From NCBI RefSeq assembly GCF_049309525.1, contig NC_133371.1:46567954-46631953 (forward strand): a stretch of 64,000 nt of DNA. The letters are read 5' to 3'. A program made the position numbers and the translations under genes. Each line of letters starts with the position of its first letter. The first letter of the stretch is position 1. The notes under the pieces are model-generated. The model was not told where the DNA came from and ran no database searches. It worked only from the letters and a program-made list of their open reading frames with translations. Below are positions 36,345 to 48,137 of the stretch, one piece after another. Source of the DNA: Garra rufa. Lineage: Eukaryota > Chordata > Actinopteri > Cypriniformes > Cyprinidae.

Positions 36345-37492
36345 TTTGTGCATCTTTACAGATTATACCTTATTATGATATTTGATGTGTATCTTTATTT
36401 ATGCATTCAAAATGTTTAAAGCAAGAAATAAAATATAGTAAAGGTCTTGTTAGAAATAAACAAGGCATGTTTTACACACTGTTTTTCATTTAATAAACAC
36501 AAGGATTTCAGATATTTAATTATTTTAATAAATATAACATTTCTAAGTAATGGATATTATGTACATTTAGTTAATAAAATTGAATCAATAAAACATTTTA
36601 ATATAACAACAAATTCGATCAGAATTTTAAAAACTAGCAATGAAATCAGTTTTTATTTTTCTGTTTTACATTTTCATTTTCATTTTGGTAAGGATTATTA
36701 TTCTTATTTTAGAGTGTTTTGGTCTTTTAGTATTTTCTTTTTTGTTTTATTTTGTGTGTGTTTATTTATTTTCAGACATCAGGTTAAAATAATGTTTTTA
36801 ATTTTCTTTTAATTTAGTTAATTCATTTGATTTCAAGTAACAATTTGTGTGTGTGTATTGGTCTTTTAGTATTTTTTGTTTTTGTGTTTATTTATTTTTA
36901 TTTCAGTTCATACTTTATTTGGTGCATCAGGGTAAACTAGAAACAAATTTATTTTATGTAACAAAAATGTTTTTTTTTATTATTTAGTAAAAAATATGGA
37001 AGTGATTTACAGAAATTAACTTAGCAATGCCATTTTTATAAATTTATTTTTATAAAGTTGTGATTTTAGTATTGCTGAGATATTATCCAAGAGAATGAGT
37101 TTTTATATTTCTATTTTCATTTTTAATTTTAGTTAAATATTTTTTTTTTTATTTTAGAGTGTTTTTGTATTTTAGTTTTTTTTTTTCGTTTGTTTGTTTT
37201 TGTGTGTGTTTATTTTTATTTTAGTTCAGACTTTATTTGGTATATCAGGTTAAATAAAAACAGTGTTTTTATTTAATCTTTCTTTTCTTTTGGTTATTTT
37301 ATTTTATTTCAAGTAACAAAAAAGATTTTTTTGTTCATTTAGTAACATTTTTGTATTTTTCTATTTTACATTTTCATTTGTATTAATTCTAGATAAATTT
37401 TTTTTTTGTGTGTGTGTGTTTTGGCGTTTTTGTGTGTATTTATTTATTTATTTTTATTTCAGGTTTATTTTAATTTTAATTTTAGTTAAAGA

Positions 37493-37534
<42 letters not shown>

Positions 37535-37690
37535 GGTCTTTTGGTATGTTTTGTTTTTGTGTTCATTTATTTTTATTTCAGTTAAGACTTTTTTTGGTAC
37601 ATCAACTAAATGTTTAGTAACTATAATAACCCTGTGAAAGTAACTTTTAAAATAGCCAATTTCTCTCAAACTATTTAAAATATTAAAACT
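36345..37690. repeat. T-rich degenerate tandem repeat with (GT)n
   Basis: Recurring blocks of the form 'TTTTGGTCTTTTAGTATTTT...TGTGTTTATTTATTTTTATTTCAGTT..GACTTTATTTGGT.CATCAGGTTAAA' are seen near 36715-36795, 36855-36935, 37160-37260 and 37420-37620. A (GT)n run lies at 37496-37531. Open frames are Phe/Leu-rich artefacts. Confidence 0.65.
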
Positions 37691-37709
37691 GTCATAGACA
37701 GGGAAACTA

Positions 37710-38845
37710 CACCGCGTTCCAAATTATTATGCAAATTGTATGTAAGTGTCATAAACACACAGTTTTTTGTTTTTCAATTAAACTCATGGATGGTATTGTG
37801 TCTCATGGCTCTTTGGATCACTGAAATTAATCTCAGACACCTGTGATAAATAGTTTGCCAAATGAGCCCAATTAAAGGAAAAGTAAGAAGGATGTTCCAC
37901 ATTATTAAGCAGGCCACAGGTTTCAAGCAATTATGGGAAAGAAAAAGGTCTCTCTGCTGCCGAAAAGCGTCAAATAGTGCAATGCTTTGGACAAGGTATG
38001 AAAACATTAGATATTTCACGAAAACGTAAGCGTGATCATTGTACTGTGAAGAGATTTGAGGCTGATTCAGAGCACAGACAGGTTTGTGCAGGTAAAGGCA
38101 GAATGAGGAAGGTTTCTGCCAGACAAATTCATCAGATTAAGAGAGCAGCTACTAAAATGCCATTACAAAGTAGCAAACAGGTTTTTGAAGTTGCTGGTGC
38201 CTCTTGATGACAATGCACCATCTCATGCTGCAATTAATACCTCTGTGTCATTGGCTGCTATCTGCATAAAAGATGAGAAACTCATGGTGTGGCCACCATC
38301 CTCCCCTGACCTCAACCAGTTTGAGAACCTTTGGAGCATCCTCAAGCAAAAGATCTATGAGGGTGGGAGGCAGTTCACATCAAAACAGCAGCTCTGGGAG
38401 GCTATTCTGGCATCCTGCAAACAAATTCAATCAGAAACTCTCCAAAAACTTACAAATTCAATGGATGCAAGAATTGTGATAGCGATATCAAAGAAGGGGT
38501 CCTATGGTAAGATGTAACTTGCCCAGTTAGGATGTTTTTGATTGAAATAGATTTAGATTTCAGTAAATATGACCACCTAATGCTGCAAATTCAGCAAATG
38601 CCCATTTTCAGTTCTTTACAACCTATACAATGTTTTAACTCTGTTGTGCATAATAATGTGGAACAGTGCATTTTCAGATTTTTATTTTTGAAATAAATAC
38701 TGTTATCATTAGGAGGTTTGTTCAATACAATTCGAATTATACCCTAATGGTTGATGACTTAAAAATTATACTGACTGTCATTTGCATTGACTAATTATGA
38801 AAACCAGAGAAAGATATAATTTGCATAATAATTTGGAACGCGGTG
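37710..38845 (+). mobile_element. Tc1/mariner-like transposon with internal deletion
   Basis: TA flanks both ends (37708-37709 and 38846-38847). The termini are inverted copies of CACCGCGTTCCAAATTATTA, with the match continuing through TGCAAATT. The element is 1,136 bp and carries transposase remnants on the + strand. Its TIR sequence is unrelated to that of the element at 34086-35222, so it is a different family. Confidence 0.92.
37932..38517 (+). pseudogene. Tc1/mariner-like transposase remnant, middle deleted
   Basis: The N-terminal helix-turn-helix half (GLSAAEKRQIVQCFGQGMKT to about QVFEVAGAS) is in one frame, from about 37935 to 38205. The C-terminal catalytic half (DDNAPSHAAINTS, VWPPSSPDLNQFENLWSILK, to GSYGKM) is in another frame, ending at 38517. 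The two join at about 38190-38207, where the stretch holding the first catalytic Asp is gone. The second Asp (DDNAPSHA) and the Glu (FENLWS) remain. The initial Met and the following codons are also out of frame. The copy cannot make active transposase. Confidence 0.9.
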
Positions 38846-39028
38846 TAATGGAATGCACTTGTACAATTAAATTGTTACAATGTTTACTCATACAGTATAT
38901 TATCAGCAAAGTCATTGTAAATGTATCATGAATATTGAGGCATATCGCTACTTAAAGGTGGTATGGGTCATCTGTGTCAATCAGGTGGACATGAACTGTT
39001 TATGATGGTCTGTTGTTCTGTCTTTCAG

Positions 39029-39247
39029 AATGACACGTGGGGTCAGCAGTATTCGTACGCTCTGTTCAAGGCCATGAGCCACATGCTGTGTATCGGATAT
39101 GGCATGTACCCTCCTGTCGGCATGACAGACGTGTGGCTGACCATCCTCAGCATGATCGTGGGTGCGACCTGCTACGCCATGTTCGTCGGCCACGCCACGG
39201 CGCTGATCCAGTCGCTGGACTCCTCGCGCAGGCAATATCAGGAAAAG
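39029..39247 (+). CDS. hcn4: HCN channel exon 4 (pore, selectivity filter, S6)
   Basis: The 219-bp, 73-codon exon starts NDTWGQQYSYALFKAMSHML and ends SLDSSRRQYQEK. It holds the N-glycosylation sequon NDT, the pore helix, the selectivity filter CIGYG (codons 21-25), S6 (VWLTILSMIVGATCYAMFVG) and the start of the C-linker. The acceptor is TCTTTCAG and the donor AAG|GTGAGT, phase 0 on both sides. Size and junctions equal those of vertebrate HCN exon 4. The residues just after the filter are MYPPVGMTDV, where vertebrate HCN paralogues I recall read (R/Q/A)QAPV-M-D. This is a local divergence in the outer pore. The frame is intact. The next exon (C-linker and cyclic-nucleotide-binding domain) was not found in the window. 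Confidence 0.93.
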
Positions 39248-39450
39248 GTGAGTGACGACCAGTTGGTTAACATAATGAACAAATCCCAAGAACAGCAGGG
39301 AAAGATTCCCGTGAAGGCGCCGCATTATGGGTTCGTCATCTGTCGCTGTGGTGACAAGACCACAGGGACTCTTGTGTATGAGAATAACGTGTGAATTATG
39401 GGTAAAGTGTGTCTTTAATTCTGTTGTGGCGTCAAAATAATGGCCAAAAT
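39248..39450 (+). other. 5' end of HCN intron 4
   Basis: Starts GTGAGTGACG. The open frame happens to continue 48 codons past the splice donor to a TGA at 39392-39394, but the sequence is not part of the HCN family pattern, so it is read as intron. Confidence 0.75.
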
Positions 39451-42400
39451 AACTCGATTTTAATAATGTTAATGTTGTTTTCTAATGCAAAAGGTTTTCA
39501 GGGTGTTGTGGGTGGTTTTCTGGCCATTGCTAGATGGTTTCTCTGTAGTGACACCAACGCTAATTGCGGGTGGTTTCCAAGGCATTGCTAGATGGTTGCT
39601 TTGTTGTGACATTAAAATTTATTTAAGAAGACAATGCTAGGGTGCTGTGAGTGGTTTCCAGGGTGTTGCAAGGTGTTACTAGGGTGTTCTGTGTGGTTTC
39701 CAGGTTATTGCTCGATTTTAATAATGTTAATAGAGTTTGTCCATGTAAAAGTCATAACCGCAATGCTAGAGTGTTGTGACTGGTTTCTAGGGCGTTGTTA
39801 GGTGTTGCTTGGGTGTTTGACTGGTTTCTAGGGCGTTGCTAGGTGTTACTAGGGTTGTTTCCAGGGTGTTGCTAGGGTGTTCTGAGTGGTTTTTCCAGAG
39901 TGTTGCTAGGTGTTTGCAATGTAGTGGCAACAAGGTGAAGTATTGTGGGGGGTTTCCAAGGCATTGCTAAGTGGTTGCTAGGGTGTTTTGCGTGGTTTCC
40001 AGGGCATTGCTAGGTGGTAAGACCAGAATGAATTATAAAAATAACTAGATTTTACAAATGTTAATTGTGTCCATGTAAAAGTCATAACCACCATTCTAGG
40101 GTGTTGAGGATGGTTTCCAGTAAGTTGCTAGGGTAATCTGAGTGGTTTCCAGGGCGTTGCTAAGAGGTTGCTAGAGCTTTCTAGGTGGTTTCCAGAGTGT
40201 TGCTAGGTGTTTGCTATGCAGTTGCAACAAGGTGAATTGTAACAGTTACTAGATATTAAAAATGTTAATGGTGTTTCCTCATTCAAAAAATCATATCCCT
40301 AATGCTAGGTTGTTGTGGGGGATTTCCAAGGTGTTGCTAGGGTGTTTTTGGTGGTTTCCAGGGGATTGTTAGGTGGTAGCACCAGAGTGAATGATAAAAA
40401 TATCTAGATTTTACAAATGTCAATGCTGTTTGCCCATGCAAAAGTGTTGCAGGTGGGTTCTAGGGAGTTGCTAGGGTTTTCGGAGTGGTTTCCAGGGGGT
40501 TGCTAACAAATCTTAATGGTGTTTGCCATGCAAAATGCCTTACAATGATTCTAGGGTGTTTTGAGTGGTTTCTAGGGCGTGGCTAAGTGGTTGCTTTGTA
40601 GTAGCACCAAAGTGAATTGTTAAAATAACTGGATTTTACAATTGTCAATCGTGTTTATTTATGCAAAAGTCATAAAAAAAGTCATAACCACAATTCTAGG
40701 GTGTTGCAGGTAGGTTCCAGGGAGTTGCTAGGGTGTTGGAAGTCGTTTCCAGGGGGTTGCTAAGTGGTTGCCTTGTAGTAGCAGCAAAGTAAATTGTAAA
40801 AATTACTAGATTTTACAAATGTTAATGGTGTTTGCTTATAATCACACGTCAACCATGATTCTAGGGTGTTTTGTGGATGGTTTCCAGGGAGTTGCTAGGT
40901 GGTTGCGAGGGTGTTTTGGGTGGTTTCCAGGGCATTGCTAAGTGGTAGCACCAGATTAAATTATACAAATAACTATATTTTACAAATGTTAATGGTGTAA
41001 TTGGAAAAGTAACTAGATTTGAAAAATGTTAATGGTGTTGGCCCATGCAAAAATCATACCCCTAATGGTAGAGTATTGTGGGGGGTTTCCAAGGTGATGC
41101 TAAGTGGTTGCTAAGGTGTTTGGGGTGGTTTCCAGGGCATTGCTTGGTAGTGAATTGAACCAGAGTGAATTGTTAAAATAACTAGATTTTACAAATGTCA
41201 ATGGTGTTTGCCATGGACAAAAATCATAACCACAATTCAAGGGAGTTGTAGGTGGTTTCCAGGGTGTTTTGAGTGTTTTTCAGGGCGTTGCTAAGTGTAT
41301 GCTTTGTAGTAGCACCAAAGTGAATTGTAAAAATAACTAGATTTTACAATTGTCAATCGTGTTTATTCATGCAAAAGTCATAACCACAATTCTAGAGTGG
41401 TTTTCAAAGTGTTGCTAGGTGTTTGCTGTGCAGTTGCAAAAAAAGTAAATTGTAACAGTAACTAGATTGTAAAAATGTTAATGCTGTTTGCCCAAAAGTC
41501 ATATCCACAATTCTAGTGTGTTGTGGGTGGTTTCCAGGGAGTTTCTAGGGTGTTCTGAGTGGTTTCCAGAGTTACTAAATGGTTGCCCTGTAGTAGCACC
41601 AAAGTGAAATGTAAAAAATACTAGATTTTTACAAATGTTAATGGTGTTTGCTCATAATTACAAGTCATACCCACGATTATAGGGTGTTCTGAGTGGTTTC
41701 CAGAGTTACTAAATGGTTGCTCTGTAGTAGCACCAAAGTGAAATGTAAAAATAACTACGTTTTACGAATTGTCAATCGTGTTTATTCATGCAAAAATCAT
41801 AACCACAATTCTAGGGTGTTGAGGATGGTTTCCAGTAAGTTGCTAGGGTAATCTGAGTGGTTTCCAGGGCGTTGCTAAGAGGTTGCTAGAGCTTTCTAGG
41901 TGGTTTCCAGAGTGTTGCTAGGTGTTTGCTATGCAGTTGCAACAAGGTGAATTGTAACAGTTACTAGATATTAAAAATGTTAATGGTGTTTCCTCATTCA
42001 AAAAATCATATCCCTAATGCTAGGTTGTTGTGGGGGGTTTCCAAGGTGTTGCTAGGGTGTTTTTGGTGGTTTCCAGGGGATTGTTAGGTGGTAGCACCAG
42101 AGTGAATGATAAAAATATCTAGATTTTACAAATGTCAATGCTGTTTGCCCATGCAAAAGTGTTGCAGGTGGGTTCTAGGGAGTTGCTAGGGTTTTCGGAG
42201 TGGTTTCCAGGGGGTTGCTAACAAATCTTAATGGTGTTTGCCATGCAAAATGCCTTACAATGATTCTAGGGTGTTTTGAGTGGTTTCTAGGACGTGGCTA
42301 AGTGGTTGCCTTGTAGTAGCACCAAAGTGAATTGTAAAAATAACTGGATTTTACAATTGTCAATCGTGTTTATTTATGCAAAAGTCATAAAAAAGTCATA

Positions 42401-43265
42401 ACCACAATTCTAGGGTGTTTCAGGTAGGTTCCAGGGAGTTGCTAGGGTGTTGCTAAGTGGTTGCCTTGTAGTAGCAGCAAAGTAAATTGTAAAAATTACT
42501 AGATTTTACAAATGTTAATGGTGTTTGCTTATAATCACACGTCAACCATGATTCTAGGGTGTTTTGTGGATGGTTTCCAGGGAGTTGCTAGGTGGTTGCG
42601 AGGGTGTTTTGGGTGGTTTCTAGGGCAATGCTAAGTGGTAGCACCAGATTAAATTTGAAAAAATAACTAGATTTGAAAAATGTTAATGGTGTTGGCCCAT
42701 GCAAAAATCATACCCCTAATGGTAGGGTATTGTGGGGGTTTCCAAGGTGATGCTAAGTGGTTGCTAAGGTGTTTGGGGTGGTTTCCAGGGCATTGCTTGG
42801 TAGTGAATTGAACCAGAGTGAATTGTTAAAATAACTAGATTTTACAAATGTCAATGGTGTTTGCCATGGACAAAAATCATAACTACGATTCAAGGGAGTT
42901 GTGGGTGGTTTCCAGCGTCTTTTGAGTGTTTTTCAGGGCGTTGCTAAGTGTATGCTTTGTAGTAGCACCAAAGTGAGTTGTAAAAATAACTAGATTTTAC
43001 AATTGTCAATCGTGTTTATTCATGCAAAAGTCATAACCACGACTCAAGGGTTTTGTGGGTGGTTTCCAGGGAGTTGTTAGGGTGTTTTGAGTGGTTTCGA
43101 GGGCGTTGCTAAGTGTATGCTTTGTAGTAGCACCAAAGTGAGTTGTAAAAATAACTAGATTTTACAATTGTCAATCGTGTTTATTCATGCAAAAATCCTA
43201 ACCACAATTCTAGGGTGTTGTGGGTGTTATCGCTAGATGGTTGCATGTGTGTTATGGGTGATTGC
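39450..43265. repeat. GTTGCTAGGG minisatellite with higher-order duplication (about 3.8 kb)
   Basis: Diverged units share GTTGCTAGG, GGTGGTTTCCAGGG and 'AAATAACTAGATTTTACAAATGTTAATGG', giving a compound unit of about 180-250 bp. A large block is duplicated: from GGGTGTTGAGGATGGTTTCC (about 40100) to about 41380 recurs from about 41815 to about 43045. The offset shrinks from about 1,716 to about 1,640 bp because of small deletions in the second copy. Confidence 0.92.
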
Positions 43266-43269
43266 AGGT

Positions 43270-44215
43270 AGATGCTTCCTTTGTTTTTTAAGCATTACAA
43301 TGTTTTATAATATTCAGGAAGACAAACTGAATACAACAGGAATAACATTGACTGAATTACAGTGAAATAAATATCCTAAACATCAGACACAGAGTAAAAA
43401 CTACAGAATCAATTAGAGAATGAACCATCTAAACTTTGAAACTCTGAGGGTAAAACAGGATATTCAAGAAGCTTGGAAGCAAAAAAAATCTGTAAAGGAA
43501 GAAGTCAATTATGTAGAATATGAGTGTGTGGAGAAAACAGTCCAGCTGGACGACAGCGTGACACTTCTAAACTCATCTCAGCACACTAACGTGATTACCA
43601 CAGTTCCTGCCGGCTACTTTAATTCACAATAATGCACTTATAACGGCCCATAAACAACCAACCCGAGAGCGCAGATATTAATATTCACTCGCAGGCACTT
43701 TTAGCTCTGATGATTGAAATTAAATTCAGAAGGGCTTTTTGAAACAACCCCAAGTATTAAACTTGAGGATGTGCGTCATCGTGCAGCGATTGTGCTCCAG
43801 ACTTCAGAAAATGGGGTTGATTTTGTAGTTGCACTTCTGTAGATTCCTGTCCAGTCCGGTATGAGTGATTGACCTCACCTCAGTCATGGTCAGCGGGCAA
43901 TACGGTGTGCCAGGAGGGTCCCTCATGCCCGCTGCATAGGCAGACCTCAGACTCTTCCCTCATGCCCACCTCAACATGGGCAGATCGCCACATGGTGCAC
44001 CATCTGTTGAGAGACCGAGGGATGGAAAAAGTGAGAATCATAGCGATGGAGAAGATATATAGAGGGAAAGAGAAGATCAAAAGGAAGATGAAGGGGTCTT
44101 ACAGACGCCCCAGATAGTCTGAGTCACAGATACAACGGATATGGCAGTAACATTAGAAACTAGAAGAACATGCCAGTGATTTTTGTCTGTGCAAAACTTA
44201 TCACAAGGGTTTTGT
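43270..44215. other. Low-repeat intronic island
   Basis: Non-repetitive DNA with a 70-codon open frame (43420-43632) and an 82-codon frame (43869-44117). Neither has a recognisable domain or clear splice boundaries. GC content rises at 43860-44000, where TCCCTCATGCCC recurs twice. It is a candidate conserved non-coding region. Confidence 0.3.
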
Positions 44216-44219
44216 GGGT

Positions 44220-44495
44220 AGGGCCCTGTGTTTCCGTAAAGCTGAAATTGCAGATGGATTTGTGGAATATAATCATAAAAAATGGAATACTGGATAATGT
44301 GGGATGTGGAATGTCAGAGAATTTGGCACATTTTTGATGAATAAAGCAAATGTAGGGCTGTACACTTAATCAAATCTTGATGTGGACTATTTTCTGTGTG
44401 AATGAGCACCAGTTTCACATTTTACCATTTCATTTGATAAAAATGTAAAAATGAAAAAAAAGTTTAGACAGAGTTTAGTTTAACTTGAAGAAATT
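44220..44495. other. AT-rich DNA, no feature recognised
   Basis: No gene or repeat copy was identified. Confidence 0.4.
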
Positions 44496-44499
44496 ATGA

Positions 44500-44995
44500 C
44501 AAAAATATATTACTATTGTACAGCAAAATGTACTTGTCAAAGTAATAATAATAAAAAACAGCTTATTAAATTAAGTTAAATTATTTATTGTACAATTTAA
44601 TGCATTATATATTTATTTATTTATTGGTCCATTAATTCCCAAACAAAATCATCTGTTGTGTATAAATTTGTTTGCCAAAAAAGTACAATAATAAAATAGT
44701 AATAATAAAAATAATAATACAGCTTATTAAATTATTTAGTTAAAATATTTATTTTACAATTTTTACAGTACTTTAATGCATTATTTATTTATTGGTCCAT
44801 TATTTCCTAAACAAAATAATCTGTTATGTATAACATTGTTTGTCAAAAAAAGTACAATAATAATAAAATAATAAAAAAATAATACAGCTTGTTAAATTAT
44901 TTAGCTAAAATATTTATTTTGCAATTTGTACAACAATTCAGTGCATTATTTATTTATTGGTTAAAATATAATTTATAAATTATTTAGTTAAAATA
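44500..44995. repeat. AT-rich tandem repeat, about three units
   Basis: Units of about 155-165 bp share CAGCTTATTAAATTATTTAG, AAAATATTTATTTT.CAATTT and ATTATTTATTTATTGGTCCA, starting near 44560, 44718 and 44885. Confidence 0.75.
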
Positions 44996-44999
44996 TTGA

Positions 45000-46420
45000 A
45001 AAACACAAAATAAAATAATAAAAAAAGATAAAATGAATGCATAAATGCATACCAGTGTTTACCATACCATACCAGTGTTTTATAAAATTTGGTGGATGTA
45101 CATATTTCATTAGGAAATATTGTTAAAATTGTAACACTTCTTAATAAATTATTATAGTTTTATAAATTAAATTAATTTGACATAGGCTACTTTTGATGAT
45201 TATTAAAACGGAATTAAACCATTAAAACAGAGTCCAGAGAAGATGAATTTCACAAAAAAATTTAAATGCAATTTAAGAAAAATAAAACAGATTTTATAAA
45301 GCCCAAGCTATGGTGTTTGTTATACCATGTTGTATATAGTAGCAGTAAAAACAGACTAAAAGCACATAAAGAGTGAGCTGGGATGCTGGGAGTATTACAT
45401 CAACCTCTTGACTTTTTCAGGAAATTGTTTTTGTCTCATAAGGGTAAAAATAGGAGACAGAGAGACGTGTGAATGATGAGAAATACTGTAATACTAAAGA
45501 CGTAACACATGATTTTGAGACCATAACATGCTGTATTTATTTTAAAATTGTGCATTTGAAGTTCGTACATTGCAAGTCAAGGTACTTCAGTAAAAGTCTT
45601 GATTTGCTCTACTTTCATCTCAGTTCAGTCTGAGATGTTAAACAGATCTGGTTTGTGATTTTTCTCATGTGAGGAAGGCCGGTAAGTCATTCATATCTGT
45701 GCTCCTACACCCTGACTGGAATAAGAAAGCAGGCGAAATGCATTTTCAACATCTCCAGGCGCTGAATGAATAAAAGCATTATGTTTTGCTTTTTCTGCTG
45801 ACTGTAATCTAAACACTGACACAAATACCTGTTCACCACTGCAGGGCAAACTGATCTCACGCTACTTCTTTAAAATCTCTCTCCCCAATCCTGTTCTTAT
45901 ATTATAAATTCATGGGAGCCTGAGCATGCGGTGGGAATTGAGCATTTGGCTTATGACTGGTTGGGTTTGTCTGATACTTCATTGTGAATCTTTAATGCCT
46001 GCAGCTTATGTATTTACTGCAGGAGCGCGCGCCACGGCTTATTCAGACCGTTTAGGGAGATTGCGAGATTTCTTGATTTGAAGATGATGTAAAATCACAG
46101 AGGATTGACAGAGATCTGTGAACACTTTAGTCTAATGGCCTCTCCAGTATGTCTTTATTTGTTGATGTTATGAGGAACGGTGGTGAGGAATAGCCTGAGG
46201 GTTCGAGGGGGAAGCACTAGTGGTGTTAAAGATTCACTGGAAATTGATTACTTGTCATTAATAATTTGATCAATATCTGTGACTGGCATTTAATCAATTT
46301 GCGGTCATGAATTATTACAAGTACATACATTAAAGGTATTGATACTGAACATAAATGTGAGGGGGAAATACTAGAACTGAAGTATGCAGTATGCAAAAAA
46401 GCATATTGTATTATAGTATA
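45000..46420. other. Intronic or intergenic DNA, no feature recognised
   Basis: AT-rich to 45400, then GC-balanced non-repetitive sequence to about 46250. No exon with HCN C-linker or nucleotide-binding-domain character was seen. Confidence 0.4.
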
Positions 46421-46424
46421 TATA

Positions 46425-47320
46425 GTATTTTTATGACCCCATTGGCAAATATTTTTCTTGTTTTTTATTTTAATACAGCTTCTTTAAGTGAGAAATAAAC
46501 ACGTATTTACTGATCAATAATCTATACATTTATAAAGAGCCTCAATTAAATAGGAAAAAATGCATATTTGCTCTAAAATGACACTGAAAATCCATTCTTT
46601 GAAAGACATTATTAATTTTTTTCAGAAAACATACATTAAATTGATCAAAAGTGAAAGTGAATACATTTCTAATGTTACAAAACATTTCTATTCCAAACAA
46701 ATGCTGTTCTTTTGAACTTTTTATTCATCTGTGAATTTTAAAACAACAATAATATCTGGAAATTGAGTATTTTTATGGCCCCATTGGCAAATATTTTTCT
46801 TGTTTTTAGCATAAATATTATTTTCATCAATTTTTCAAAAAACACACAATTTTTTATCTTAATACAGCTTCTTTAAGTGAGAAATAAACACTTATATACT
46901 GATCTATAATCTATATATTTATAATGAGCCTCAGTTGCATAGAATAAATGCATATTTGCTCAAAAATGACACTGAAAATCTATTTTTTGAAAGACATTTT
47001 TTTTTTTTTTTCGGAAAACATGCATTAAATCAAAGGTGTTAGTGAATACATTTATAATGTTAAAAAACATTTCTATTCCAAATGCTGTTCTCTTGAACTT
47101 TTTATTCATCCGTGAATTCTGAAAAATAAAATGCATCACGGTTTCCACACATTTTCTGAAGAATCATGCTGAAGACCGCAGTAATGAGGCTGAAAATTCA
47201 ACTTTGATCACAGAAATAAATTACATTTTAACATAGATTCACAACAGAAAATTGTTCTTTTAAATTGTAATAATATTTCACATTTTTACAGTATTTTTAA
47301 TCAAATAAATGTGCCTTGGT
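46425..47320. repeat. Duplicated dispersed repeat joined to conserved fish repeat, copy C
   Basis: 46425-46735 and 46765-47105 are diverged direct copies, both with CCCCATTGGCAAATATTTTTC, AATACAGCTTCTTTAAGTGAG and AAATGACACTGAAAATC. From 47060 the sequence continues as the family seen at 17330-17935 (ATGCTGTTCTCTTGAAC, then AATTCAACTTTGATCACAG and AATCAAATAAATG). Confidence 0.7.
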
Positions 47321-47389
47321 GAGCAGAAGAGAGAGAAAAAAATTAAAATAACACACAAAAGTGGTGCAGCTGTTTAGAGCATTAGAGAT

Positions 47390-47800
47390 TGTTCCCATTT
47401 AATTCCGTCATCTGGTTTAGAAGAATTTCGCCAACTCATTCGTCCTAATAAAGAGTCGGCTGGGCGCTCTGTCCCGGTACATCCTCCCCTCCGTCTTGTT
47501 TCGTCTGCTCTGGTCTGCTGGCCTGCTTTTGGAGATTCAGAACTGCCAAGTGGGTTAACCGGCCATTTGGTCTCCCGGTGGGCGCGGCCTGTGAGCTGCG
47601 GGTCAAACGGCGATCCGTTAATGCGCCGCCCGTCCCATGGCAACCTGCTCCCATGGCAACGCAACTCACGATTCAGTGCGTGCCAGACCCTGGAGCCAGG
47701 CATCCTGTAGAGGAGACGTTAGCACGGTAAACACAGATTAATATGGAGGCAAGGGAGGCCGCGTGTCCGTTCGTTAGCTTGACTAATGTGTTCTCAGAAC
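47390..47800. other. GC-rich low-repeat island
   Basis: The GC-richest non-coding sequence of the right half (47450-47700), with a 109-codon frame on the - strand that lacks any domain. Candidate conserved non-coding or CpG-bearing element. Confidence 0.35.
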
Positions 47801-47838
47801 ATTTCCCTGAGCTGTCGGAAGACAGATAGACAGGAAAG

Positions 47839-47840
<2 letters not shown>

Positions 47841-47890
<50 letters not shown>
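47841..47890. repeat. (TG)n microsatellite
   Basis: Uninterrupted TG dinucleotides of about 25 units. Confidence 0.95.
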
Positions 47891-47891
<1 letters not shown>

Positions 47892-48137
47892 AACAGATAG
47901 AGACAGAATGAGACACACACACACCTGGCTATAGTACCTCTGCTGTTATTCTATGAGACAGTAGCCAGCGGGTTCCTCTTCAAACTAGTTCCTGTCTAGG
48001 AAAGACGAGACGTAACCTGACGGAAACCTCACATGCACGAGAACAGCCATGTGACGTTTGCTTTGTGATGGATTCACATGGAGTAAATCACACATGCGCA
48101 CACACAGATAGATGCACAGGTCAGTGAATTCATATTA

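Larger units (their letters stand above)
29020..39028 (+). other. HCN intron 3 (about 10 kb)
   Basis: Bounded by GTGAGT at 29020 and TCTTTCAG at 39021-39028, phase 0. It carries the repeats and transposons listed separately. Confidence 0.85.

Noticed and set aside
39248..39394. Open frame continuing 48 codons past HCN exon 4
   Set aside because: A strong GTGAGT donor at 39248 matches the conserved exon boundary, and the extension does not resemble the HCN C-linker.
43420..44117. Two frames of 70 and 82 codons
   Set aside because: No homology pattern, no splice sites in suitable phase for HCN, and composition of ordinary intron.
47374..47703. 109-codon - strand frame in GC-rich DNA
   Set aside because: Long frame expected from high GC; no domain or conserved start seen.
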